Assembly (NCBI GenBank): GCA_031266295.1
Contig: JAISBH010000072.1
Location: 1-8,601, forward strand
Source: Oscillospiraceae bacterium
Lineage (GTDB): Bacteria; Bacillota; Clostridia; Christensenellales; Aristaeellaceae
Reading direction: 5' to 3'
Length of the DNA stretch: 8,601 nucleotides
The notes beneath the pieces were generated by a model. The model saw only the letters and a program-made list of their open reading frames with translations, was not told the DNA's origin and did no database searches. This document shows positions 1 to 6,737 of this stretch, piece after piece. The number at the start of each line of letters is the position of its first letter. The stretch's first letter is position 1. The translations under genes were made by a program, and so were the position numbers.

Positions 1-28
1 GGGACTCTGTCCCGATACCCTGCGAAGG

Positions 29-98
29 GCTATCCGCCCTTTCGAAACCTGACCAGGCTTCGCCTGGACCATCGTGATACACAATCCATCGGCTTCGG
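29..98. repeat. Repeat A, copy 1
   Basis: It matches 255-324 at a constant offset of 226. The first 58 bases (29-86) are identical and the remaining 12 differ at two positions. It contains a perfect hairpin, CCAGGC-TTC-GCCTGG, at 53-67 with a 6-bp stem and 3-base loop. No T-run follows the stem on either strand, so it is not a standard intrinsic terminator. Confidence 0.95.
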
Positions 99-132
99 CC
101 AATCAGTTAGGTTCTGATACTCAATCTCGTAA

Positions 133-198
133 CGTAACCGACAACCCTCATCGCCCCCCTAGGGGGAGATGTCGCCGCAGCGACAGAGGGGGTTCCCC
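133..198. repeat. Repeat B, copy 1
   Basis: These 66 bases are identical to 393-458. The unit contains the palindrome CCCCCTAGGGGG and the hairpin TGTCGC-CGCA-GCGACA at 170-185, followed by a G-run and then a C-run. The complementary G and C runs allow several alternative pairings. A second, overlapping CGTAAC (128-133) lies at its left edge. Confidence 0.95.
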
Positions 199-208
199 AG
201 GGGGAGGT

Positions 209-257
209 CGGGAGGGGGACGTGAGTCCCCATCCCGAAAGCGCGGATGCGCCGCGCT
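209..257. other. Two adjacent strong hairpins ahead of repeat A copy 2
   Basis: The first hairpin pairs CGGGA (209-213) with TCCCG (232-236) and GGGGAC (215-220) with GTCCCC (225-230). That makes eleven base pairs with one internal mismatch and a GTGA loop. The second pairs AGCGCGG (239-245) with CCGCGCT (251-257) over a 5-base loop. Equivalent but diverged structures precede copy 1: GGGAC/GTCCC at 1-13, and GATACCC/GGG-TATC at 14-34 with one bulged base. Paired structure kept while sequence varies suggests a structural role. Confidence 0.7.
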
Positions 258-324
258 ATCCGCCCTTTCGAAACCTGACCAGGCTTCGCCTGGACCATCG
301 TGATACACAATCTACCGGCTTCGG
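255..324. repeat. Repeat A, copy 2
   Basis: This is the second copy of the 29-98 repeat; 255-312 is identical to 29-86. The CCAGGC-TTC-GCCTGG hairpin lies at 279-293. Identity stops at 325, giving a sharp right boundary. On the left, identity starts at 255, inside a hairpin arm (251-257) belonging to the variable module before it. Confidence 0.95.
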
Positions 325-392
325 ATCGCCTGTTGTACCTGGATAGTCTGTTCCGGAACGCAACCCGTTCCTCCGTTGCTTGCAATCCACAT

Positions 393-458
393 CGTAACCG
401 ACAACCCTCATCGCCCCCCTAGGGGGAGATGTCGCCGCAGCGACAGAGGGGGTTCCCC
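393..458. repeat. Repeat B, copy 2, next to the dehydrogenase stop codon
   Basis: This is identical to 133-198. Its internal hairpin lies at 430-445. The unit ends five bases before the stop codon of the minus-strand FAD-dependent dehydrogenase, so it would form the start of the 3' untranslated region of that operon. CGTAAC occurs at its left end (393-398) and again just beyond its right end (459-464), where the last base belongs to the stop codon. It could stabilise or define mRNA 3' ends, but no U-tract is present and that role is inference. Confidence 0.95.
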
Positions 459-463
459 CGTAA

Positions 464-2077
464 CTATTGGAGCAGCATGGCTTCAGCGGCGCGCATACCG
501 TCCACTGCGGCCGATACGATGCCGCCTGCGTAACCCGCGCCCTCGCCCGCCACGTATAAACCACGCGCACTGGCCTGATACGTTGCGTCCCTCACTATCC
601 GCACCGGACTGGACGATCGGCTTTCAACCGCCGTCAGCACTGCGTCCGGTTGAGCGAATCCTGGCAGCATCCTGTCCATGCGCCTCAGCCCATCCCGCAG
701 CGGTTCAGTCAGATACGCTGGTAGACAGCCATCCAGATCGCACCACTCCACACCGAGCGGATACGTTGGCGCAACCAACCCTGGACCCCGCGACGGCCTC
801 TTACGTAAAAAGTCCTCCACGCGCTGCGCGGGCGCGCGAAAATTACCGCCGCCTGCGCGGAACGCCGCCTCCTCTAATCCGCGCTGAAGCGACAAACCAT
901 CCAGCGGCTTGTCGCCGAACCGATCCTCGGCCAGCCCAACCAGCAGTCCGGCGTTCGCGTTAACCCCACCCCTAGAATACGCGCTCATCCCGTTCAGCAC
1001 GACGCCGCCCGGTTCCGACGCGGCCGCGACCACCGTCCCGCCCGGACACATGCAAAATGTGTAAACGTCCACGCCGCTGGGCAGGTGCGTGGCCAGCTTG
1101 TAATCCGCCGCGCCCAATCCCGGATGCGAGCTGTACGCGCCGTATTGAGCGCGGTTCAGCCATGCCTGGCTGTGTTCGATCCTCACGCCCACCGCGAATG
1201 GCTTGGGCTGCAGCAGTATGCCCGCGTCCTGCAGCATTTGAAGCGTATCGCGCGCGCTATGTCCGATGGCCAATAAGATGCGGTCGGCGCGTATGTTTAT
1301 GTTCGGATCACTGCCAGACGCCGCCGCAAGCCCGCGCGCGTTGATCACCGCGCCGTTCCGCGTTTGAACGCCCGTCAGCTTCGTCTGAAATGAGAACGTC
1401 CCGCCCATCTCAACAATCCGCCCGCGCAAACGCTTGACGACGCCGGGCAACAAATCCGTTCCTATATGCGGTTTGGACAGTACCAGTATCTCCTCGGGCG
1501 CGCCGCACTCGACGAAGGTCTCCAGTACATCTTGGCGGTGCGGATCCTTTATGCCCGTGGTCAGCTTCCCGTCGGAGAACGTCCCCGCGCCTCCCTCGCC
1601 AAACTGAACGTTGCTATCCGGATTAATCGCTCCGCCGGCCTGGAACAGCGCAACGTCCTTCGCCCGCTCGTCAACAGGTTTTCCCCGCTCCCAAACGACG
1701 GGTTCCCAGCCCGCCCGCGCTAGCACGTACGCCGCGAACAGTCCAGCAGGACCCGCTCCGATAATCAGCGGGCGTATCGCTGGCTTTGGGCGATCGTCGG
1801 TTACTATCGCGATGCGCTTCGCCTCTCCCGGATTAACGCGCCTCACCCTCCCGTCGCCGCGAAGCATGAGGTTCTCATCAGACTCTGACCACGTGCCCTC
1901 CACGTCCAGCGTAACCACGGCGTGCACGTCACGCTTGTCGCGCGCGTCGATCGACCATCGCGTGATCTTTGCCGACAATACGGAGGAAACATCTCGCCCC
2001 AGCGCGCGCGCCGCAGTCTGGCGTATCTCAGGATCCTCCGCGTTCAACGGAAGGGACAGATTTGTTATACGTATCAT
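464..2077 (-). CDS. COG2509-type FAD-dependent dehydrogenase
   Basis: This is a predicted soluble cytoplasmic flavoprotein of 537 residues, close to the usual length of the uncharacterised FAD-dependent dehydrogenases grouped as COG2509. Residues 1-100 form the small N-terminal domain typical of the family. The dinucleotide-binding GAGPAG lies at 107-112, with the ribose-contacting acidic residue probably E130. A conserved glycine-rich stretch, QFGEGGAGTFSDGKL, is at 158-172. The C-terminal FAD-binding element (GLYVAGEGAGYAGG followed by SAAVDG) is at 506-527. The ATG at 2077 is chosen because the family begins MIRI-, because GGAGG lies ten bases upstream (2088-2092), and because it overlaps the TGA of the preceding gene as ATGA. 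An upstream in-frame start near 2200 would add a basic, low-complexity stretch and is unlikely. The substrate and electron acceptor are unknown. It is the last gene of its operon. The family call is firm; the reaction is not known. Confidence 0.93.
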   Translation of the reverse strand: MIRITNLSLPLNAEDPEIRQTAARALGRDVSSVLSAKITRWSIDARDKRDVHAVVTLDVEGTWSESDENLMLRGDGRVRRVNPGEAKRIAIVTDDRPKPAIRPLIIGAGPAGLFAAYVLARAGWEPVVWERGKPVDERAKDVALFQAGGAINPDSNVQFGEGGAGTFSDGKLTTGIKDPHRQDVLETFVECGAPEEILVLSKPHIGTDLLPGVVKRLRGRIVEMGGTFSFQTKLTGVQTRNGAVINARGLAAASGSDPNINIRADRILLAIGHSARDTLQMLQDAGILLQPKPFAVGVRIEHSQAWLNRAQYGAYSSHPGLGAADYKLATHLPSGVDVYTFCMCPGGTVVAAASEPGGVVLNGMSAYSRGGVNANAGLLVGLAEDRFGDKPLDGLSLQRGLEEAAFRAGGGNFRAPAQRVEDFLRKRPSRGPGLVAPTYPLGVEWCDLDGCLPAYLTEPLRDGLRRMDRMLPGFAQPDAVLTAVESRSSSPVRIVRDATYQASARGLYVAGEGAGYAGGIVSAAVDGMRAAEAMLLQ

Positions 2078-3267
2078 CGCGATCCCGCCTCCCCCGCGAC
2101 GATCCCCGACGCCCATGCCCACATCAGGTTGAACCCGCCGCACGCACCATCTACGTCCAGAGCCTCGCCTGCGGCAAACAAGCCCGGTATGATTCTGCAT
2201 TCCAGCGTCTCGCTATCGAACGAGCTGAATGCCGCGCCGCCCGCCGTCGCTTGCGCGTCGCGAAAGCCCTTTACGCTGGCGACGGGCAGCCGCCAGTCGC
2301 GCAATAGCCGCGCGATTGTATTCCACGTCGCCTTGTCGGCGCGGACGTTTCCGTCCATGCGCGCGACTCGCGGCAACCGTGCCGCAATGCTTGGATGAAC
2401 CAGGCCGCGAAGCAGATCCTCAACCGACGCGTTCGTATCATGCGAGTGTGATATAAGCCAGTCGCTCCAGTCGCGCTGCGAGCGTTCGGGTAGCAGGTCT
2501 ATCTTCAGTTCAAGACGCGCCGCGCGCGACGTCAAACTGTCCACAAACCGAGATAGCTGCATCGCCGCGACACCCGATACCGCGTCCTCGCGGAACAGAA
2601 TCTCTCCCTCCTCGCTGGAGACGACCCTTTCGTCCGCAAGGAGGGATAGATTTGCACGCGCGCGAACGCCCTTCATACCGCGTATCGAGGAAGGATCTAC
2701 CTTGATAGGGGCCAGCGACGGTAGCAGCGGCTTCATAGGCACGCCGAGGGATTTGAACAGATGATAGCCCGTCGCGTCACCAGCGCCTATACCGGCCTTG
2801 CCGCCGGTCGTGATGATCACCCGATCCGCTCGGAGTGTTTGATTAATTATGAATCCATCCGCGTCTTTGCGGATATCGGCAACCGTATATCCGTTGCGTA
2901 CGTCGACGCCCGCCTCCGTGAGACGCTGTCGTAGTACGTCTACCACCGCGTTCGCGACTCCGCTGGCGGGATAGACGCGCCCCTCGTTCTCCTCACGGCA
3001 GATAAGTCCCAATGATTCCCAGTATTCCAATAAACGTTTGGCTGAATAACGGCGCAACAATACCAACGCCGCTTCCGCGCCGCCGCCGTAATAATGTCCG
3101 GTTGGGTCGGAGGTGTTCAATAGATTGCATCGGCCGTTGCCCGTAGCGAGCAGTTTTTTGCCGACGCGCGGGTGCTGCTCCAGCAGAATCACCCGCGCGC
3201 CGCTCTTTGCTGCGCTAAGCGCGGCGGTTATACCCGCCGCGCCCGCGCCAATTACAGCCAGTGTCAT
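2074..3267 (-). CDS. BaiN/HI0933-type NAD(P)/FAD-dependent oxidoreductase
   Basis: This is a 397-residue flavoprotein of the family also annotated as aminoacetone oxidase or YhiN-like. The FAD-binding GAGAAG is at 7-12, with E30 at the end of the second strand. The family signature ATGNGRCN follows at 41-48. TTGGKAGIGAGDATGY in the middle corresponds to the conserved second glycine-rich segment. GEALDVDGACGGFN near the end (367-380) is the C-terminal signature, where most relatives have GGYN. The length is normal and nothing is truncated. BaiN was named for a proposed role in bile-acid 7-alpha-dehydroxylation, but most relatives sit outside bai operons and have unknown substrates. No bai gene is visible here, so I do not assign that role. 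Its ATG overlaps the TGA of the membrane-protein gene as ATGA, and its own TGA overlaps the next ATG the same way. The Shine-Dalgarno match is weak, so translation probably depends on coupling. Confidence 0.93.
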   Translation of the reverse strand: MTLAVIGAGAAGITAALSAAKSGARVILLEQHPRVGKKLLATGNGRCNLLNTSDPTGHYYGGGAEAALVLLRRYSAKRLLEYWESLGLICREENEGRVYPASGVANAVVDVLRQRLTEAGVDVRNGYTVADIRKDADGFIINQTLRADRVIITTGGKAGIGAGDATGYHLFKSLGVPMKPLLPSLAPIKVDPSSIRGMKGVRARANLSLLADERVVSSEEGEILFREDAVSGVAAMQLSRFVDSLTSRAARLELKIDLLPERSQRDWSDWLISHSHDTNASVEDLLRGLVHPSIAARLPRVARMDGNVRADKATWNTIARLLRDWRLPVASVKGFRDAQATAGGAAFSSFDSETLECRIIPGLFAAGEALDVDGACGGFNLMWAWASGIVAGEAGSR

Positions 3268-5258
3268 GGGGTCTCTGTCGTCAAAGGCGTTTGTTCCTGG
3301 GGAGCGTCGTCCTGGGCTGCATTCTCTGGAATCACGCCCTCTTGGATTGAATCTTCCTGGATCACGCCTTCCTGGACCGAATCCTCCTGAATTGGATCCT
3401 CTTGAACCGAATCCGAATCTTCCTGGATTGGGTCCGCTGGGGTTGCGTCTTCTTGAGGTACTGATTGCAGCCAGTATAGCTGCATCCGATGCTCCGCGTT
3501 TAAGGACGACAGCTGCACGCCGTTCTCATCCGTTGGAGTCGTCGTCTTGACTGCGACGCCATATTCCCCAAGACGATTAATAGCGGCGGCCATGGCCGTG
3601 ATTGACATATCCACATAGATGACGTCTTCGCGATCGACGGCGTCCAGCAATGGATTCTCAAGATTGAACCGTTCCATCAGCGCAGCGCGCCGTGGGCTGT
3701 ACAGGTCGTAACTGCCGCCGATCATTCGTGAAAACGCATCTTTTCTAGGCGGCTTCAATGCGTCGGGGTTAAAGCGATCCAGAGGATTGTCGCCTATGAA
3801 CACCGCGCCTGGCATGTGATCCATCAGGTCGGCCAGTTCCTCAGCGGCGGCCAGAGACGGCGAACGCTGCCGATTGTATTCGCCGAGGTTATACAGCAGC
3901 ATGTAGGCGGCGCCGACGAATCCGATCATCACCGCAGTCGCGACTAGGCCTCGCACCAGTTTACTCGACACTATTCTGTATAATTGTTCCGCCGACGCTT
4001 TCGGGTCGAAATCCGCCATCAGCGTTAGTATACCCAGCATGTAAAACGGCGCGATATCGCGGAACGATGTACGGTTGATCAGTATCATCGCGGCATGACC
4101 ACCGAACGCGGCGATGGCCGACAGCAGCGTGATCCAGCCGCGTCCGCGATTGGTGGTTTCAATGACCAGCGCGCACAGCAGGAACAGCCCGATCATCATC
4201 AGGAACTGCAGTTTGCCTAGCGTCTCCCACAGTCGAGCGCCGAACCCATCTGTCGAGAACCAGCGGGCGGCGTGCTGCACGTTCTGAACGGCTTCGGGTG
4301 ACGTCAGTTCAGAATCGGCGGTGGAGCGCAGCGTGAACAACTGTCCGTCGTTCAGCGACCAGCCCAGTTTGCTTAGGCTGGAGTCGGCCATGGCTTGCTC
4401 TTTAACCGATTCATCTTCCGGCAGGGTTGGACTTGACGTGCTGGTACCGCCGTCCAGCGAGACCACCTCGCCGTATAGGTCTGACAGTCCGTTGACCTCG
4501 GCGCCTAAGTAGGAGGCCTGAGCGTCTTCATACGACATGTACTGATTGTTGAACGCGCGCCACTCGCTATTAAGCCCGGACGTCAGTGTGGTGGAGCACG
4601 CCAGCACGATCACTAGGGGTACGGCCGACCAGAATTTCTTGCCGCGAACGGGGAACGACTTGCCCGCCCCGGCGCAGATCACGGTCAGCGCCGCGAGTAT
4701 TACGCCCGTCCTGTACGACAGAGCCGCGCCGAATACGACCAACAGATTGCCGATTATTAAGCGCGGTATGCTGAGCGTATCGTCATGCGAGTCTATAGCC
4801 ATCAGCGCGCCCGTTATGACGCACATGGCCGCAACCACGCGCGACTGTATCGAGCTGACCATCACGATCAGTATCGGCGAAAGCACGACTATACCGGGGA
4901 GCAGTCCGCCCTTCCGGCGCGCGGCCAGACTGAGCGCGCCGGCTCCGGCCAGGAACGTCAGCGCCAGCAGCAGCGTGCCGAACCAGTTTACGCCCGACGC
5001 CAGTCCATATAGCCATGCGATCAGCTGGCCCAGCCATGGATGGATATTCGCGGCGTAAGCGTCGTACGCGCCGTATCCGCCGCCGAACAGCATGTTGGCA
5101 TAGTGATCCTCAATCTCAATGAAGTACATACCAGTCACCGCGACGCACAACGCGATCAACGCCGCAATATATATCGCGGGTATTGCCGTGCGGCGAAGGA
5201 ACGGCTGGCGTTCATATGTATGCTCTTGGACAGCCGCCTTGCTTGATGGTTTCGACAT
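3264..5258 (-). CDS. Multi-pass membrane protein with acidic pentapeptide-repeat tail
   Basis: This is a 664-residue integral membrane protein of unknown function. A short basic N-terminus (1-24) precedes the first membrane helix (about 25-47). Roughly ten hydrophobic helices can be picked out up to about residue 455, with a long polar loop around 229-345 that includes EWRAFNNQYMSYEDAQ. The loop after helix 1 carries acidic residues (EIED at 48-51) and is followed by NIHPWLGQLIAWLYGL (71-86). That layout recalls GT-C-type glycosyltransferases and related Clostridial membrane proteins that act on lipid-linked sugars, but I see no diagnostic motif. Residues 456-605 form a soluble, probably extracytoplasmic domain. 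The tail (609-655) is a chain of five-residue units of the form xx(I/V)QE. The ATG at 5258 has GAGGTGA four bases upstream. It is first in an operon with two flavoproteins. Coding status and topology class are confident; function is not. Confidence 0.85.
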   Translation of the reverse strand: MSKPSSKAAVQEHTYERQPFLRRTAIPAIYIAALIALCVAVTGMYFIEIEDHYANMLFGGGYGAYDAYAANIHPWLGQLIAWLYGLASGVNWFGTLLLALTFLAGAGALSLAARRKGGLLPGIVVLSPILIVMVSSIQSRVVAAMCVITGALMAIDSHDDTLSIPRLIIGNLLVVFGAALSYRTGVILAALTVICAGAGKSFPVRGKKFWSAVPLVIVLACSTTLTSGLNSEWRAFNNQYMSYEDAQASYLGAEVNGLSDLYGEVVSLDGGTSTSSPTLPEDESVKEQAMADSSLSKLGWSLNDGQLFTLRSTADSELTSPEAVQNVQHAARWFSTDGFGARLWETLGKLQFLMMIGLFLLCALVIETTNRGRGWITLLSAIAAFGGHAAMILINRTSFRDIAPFYMLGILTLMADFDPKASAEQLYRIVSSKLVRGLVATAVMIGFVGAAYMLLYNLGEYNRQRSPSLAAAEELADLMDHMPGAVFIGDNPLDRFNPDALKPPRKDAFSRMIGGSYDLYSPRRAALMERFNLENPLLDAVDREDVIYVDMSITAMAAAINRLGEYGVAVKTTTPTDENGVQLSSLNAEHRMQLYWLQSVPQEDATPADPIQEDSDSVQEDPIQEDSVQEGVIQEDSIQEGVIPENAAQDDAPQEQTPLTTETP
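3294..3434 (-). repeat. Pentapeptide-coding repeats, xx(I/V)QE
   Basis: This segment encodes residues 609-655 of the membrane protein. The units in order are DPIQE, DSDSVQE (two extra residues), DPIQE, DSVQE, GVIQE, DSIQE, GVIPE, NAAQD and DAPQE. The underlying DNA has a 15-base period that decays toward the C-terminus. The tail is strongly acidic and probably disordered. Copy number in such tracts often varies between strains, and it may also compress in assemblies. Confidence 0.85.
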
Positions 5259-5262
5259 ATTA

Positions 5263-5286
5263 TCACCTCACAACAGCATTATACCA
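5263..5286 (-). promoter_or_regulatory. Extended -10 promoter and ribosome binding site of the flavoprotein operon
   Basis: Read on the minus strand, TATAAT (5283-5278) is a perfect -10 box preceded by TGG, giving the extended form TGnTATAAT. No good -35 is present at the expected distance (about 5300-5306), which the extended -10 can compensate for. Transcription should begin near 5271. The ribosome binding site GAGGTGA (5269-5263) would then lie almost at the 5' end of the mRNA, and the leader would be only about 13 bases. Confidence 0.7.
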
Positions 5287-5336
5287 TAAATCGGCGGGAT
5301 TGGCTATCGTATCCGCGAGGATGCTTGACGATGAAG

Positions 5337-6590
5337 TTATGGTTTCGCGCCTATAAGCCTGAGCAGCCTCTCTTTATCCTCAGCGGTGATGAATTCGCTG
5401 TCGGCAAGGTTTTTGAGTTGGTCGACCATGAAATTAGGAACGGCGTCACATCCACCCGTCGCTTCCAACTTGTTCAGCAACTTCGCGATTTCGTCGGCTG
5501 GATTCGATTCATCATCGTCGCCTTCCAGCGTTTGATACATGTCTTTCGCCGCTTCATCCACAAACGGCAGATTATGTTTTATTTCTAACTTAACGCCGAC
5601 CTGCTCCGCTATGCCCGAGAATAACGCGTAGACGCGCTGATGGCGTACAAAAAGCTTCAATGGACGTTTGTACTGCGAGATGCATGTCAGCAAGCCTTCC
5701 GTCAATTCAGAGGTGGTTTTTGCGTTTATGCCCGGTTCTGACGTCACCACGCAATGCAGCACCAATCCGTCGGCGTGGTCGACATACAGCATCATAAACG
5801 GGAAGAACGGCATGCCTTCAGGCTCGCTCACCTTTCCATCCTTGTTCGCGACGCCATGGGCGACAGGCTTCGGGCACATGAACAGCTCGCATTCAACCGC
5901 GCCGCTCTTTCTAATTTTCTTGTACATTTGGGCCTGAAGCTCATTCGCGAGTACGGGCGTGAGAGATTGCTTGTCCGACGGTGCCGGCAGGCCGACCATA
6001 CTCCACGAAAAATCGCCGTCGCTCCGCTTTTCCAGCAGCGGTATCGTGCGGTCGAATGGAATGCCTTCAGCAAACCCCAGCCCCATTTTTGCAAATTGCG
6101 CGTTCCGCGTGTTCGCCTTGATTTTGGCTGCGATATTCAGCCCGGCTTCAAGCGCCAGGCCTAATATCTCAAGGTCGCTCTGATCGTCGATAAACCCCGG
6201 CACGCAATACGGCCTATATCGGCGCAGCAGCGGGTACGACTGCTTTGCCCGGCATTTCACTCCCGACTTGCGAATATCTTCCAGATCGCGTTCTTCCATC
6301 TCTTCTTTGTTGTCGAAGGCGCACATGATGCAGTCCTGGCTCATTATGCGCTCTTTTATACGAAAAAGGTCCGTATCCTCCCTGGTATCACCTAACTTTC
6401 GATAAGACGCAAGTCCCGCGTCTCCCGGATATACTGCCAATGCCAGCATTTTGCCTAAGTTCCCCAACACGCAGCAGTATCCCAGCGAACCGTCCGGCAA
6501 TTTCACCGCGAACAGTTCAGAATCGTACATATATTTCCAAATCGCAGCCGACCGGAATTCCGCCGCCAAACGGTATACTTTATTTCGCAT
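5337..6590 (-). CDS. Conserved protein resembling DUF7309/DUF6930 family
   Basis: This is a 417-residue soluble protein without signal peptide or membrane helices. The N-terminal part (about 6-56) reads A-E-F-x5-W-K-x2-Y-D-S-E-L-F-A-V-K-L-PDG, then GYCCVLGNLG and LALAVYPG. With SQDCIMCAF at 84-92 and RYRPYCVPGF at 124-133, this matches what I recall of DUF7309 proteins of Firmicutes, which often carry a DUF6930-like second half. The function of those families is unknown to me. Cysteines at 87, 90, 113 and 129 form a CxxC plus two singles that could bind metal, though CxxC may simply be part of the family pattern. Residues after about 350 are acidic (GDDDESNPADE), then helical. The ATG at 6590 is preferred over an in-frame TTG at 6611 because AAAGGAG (6606-6600) sits nine bases upstream of the ATG and would be inside the longer version. 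It has its own promoter. Coding status is certain, the family name only probable. Confidence 0.8.
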   Translation of the reverse strand: MRNKVYRLAAEFRSAAIWKYMYDSELFAVKLPDGSLGYCCVLGNLGKMLALAVYPGDAGLASYRKLGDTREDTDLFRIKERIMSQDCIMCAFDNKEEMEERDLEDIRKSGVKCRAKQSYPLLRRYRPYCVPGFIDDQSDLEILGLALEAGLNIAAKIKANTRNAQFAKMGLGFAEGIPFDRTIPLLEKRSDGDFSWSMVGLPAPSDKQSLTPVLANELQAQMYKKIRKSGAVECELFMCPKPVAHGVANKDGKVSEPEGMPFFPFMMLYVDHADGLVLHCVVTSEPGINAKTTSELTEGLLTCISQYKRPLKLFVRHQRVYALFSGIAEQVGVKLEIKHNLPFVDEAAKDMYQTLEGDDDESNPADEIAKLLNKLEATGGCDAVPNFMVDQLKNLADSEFITAEDKERLLRLIGAKP

Positions 6591-6599
6591 TGCGTCATG

Positions 6600-6654
6600 C
6601 TCCTTTACCAATATCTCTATAAAACAGTATACGGTATCCTGGGTGAGAAAGCAA
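6600..6654 (-). promoter_or_regulatory. Sigma-A-type promoter and RBS of the DUF7309-like gene
   Basis: On the minus strand, TTGCTT (6654-6649) and TATACT (6631-6626) are separated by exactly 17 bases, a near-ideal housekeeping promoter. Transcription should start near 6619, giving a leader of about 29 bases. AAAGGAG (6606-6600) is the ribosome binding site, and it places the start codon at 6590. Confidence 0.75.
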
Positions 6655-6707
6655 GTTCGCCGGACGTTTTCAGCGAGGAATGTCTGGGCGCGCCGACGAA
6701 AACCGGC

Positions 6708-6737
6708 TTGTTATCACCGCCCGGCAGGGTATATACT
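6708..6737 (+). promoter_or_regulatory. Probable promoter of the PLP-enzyme gene
   Basis: TTGTTA (6708-6713) is followed after 18 bases by TATACT (6732-6737). An overlapping TATATA (6730-6735) at 16 bases is an equally usable -10. Transcription would start near 6743 with a leader of about 54 bases. An inverted repeat, GTTTTC (6666-6671) and GAAAAC (6698-6703), lies just upstream of the -35. It could be a regulator site or chance. Confidence 0.55.

Larger units (their letters stand above)
1..458. repeat. Composite repeat array, alternating families A-B-A-B
   Basis: This gene-free stretch contains two families of direct repeats in alternation: A at 29-98, B at 133-198, A at 255-324 and B at 393-458. 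Each A copy is preceded by further hairpins that keep their pairing but not their sequence (1-34 and 209-257). The short open frames across it are shadows: their peptides are translations of the repeats, lack ribosome binding sites and match no family I know. I recall very similar B-type sequence scattered through gut Clostridia genomes, so this is probably a cluster of dispersed intergenic repeats. That is memory, not a search. The array may continue left of the window. The segments at 99-132 and 325-392 show no recognisable feature. Confidence 0.85.

Noticed and set aside
74..385. Short open frames on both strands across the repeat array
   Set aside because: The same peptide segment appears in more than one frame because it is the repeat itself. 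There is no ribosome binding site or recognisable domain.
1..458. CRISPR array
   Set aside because: There are two repeat families of 58-70 bp with only two copies each, irregular spacing and no cas genes. Units are too long and too few.
430..459. Intrinsic terminator for the flavoprotein operon inside repeat B
   Set aside because: The hairpin is strong but no T-run follows it in the direction of transcription, so a standard intrinsic terminator is not supported.
376..963. A 195-codon plus-strand open frame, and others at 1611-2132, 3113-3550 and 4546-5058
   Set aside because: They lie opposite well-supported minus-strand genes, have arginine/proline/alanine-rich compositions typical of GC-rich shadow frames, and show no ribosome binding site or family motif.
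2074..3267. Bile-acid dehydroxylation gene
   Set aside because: The BaiN-type family match is real, but no other bai gene is present and most family members occur outside bai operons.
6591..6611. TTG start at 6611 for the DUF7309-like protein
   Set aside because: The seven extra codons contain the ribosome binding site AAAGGAG used by the ATG at 6590, and no ribosome binding site precedes the TTG.
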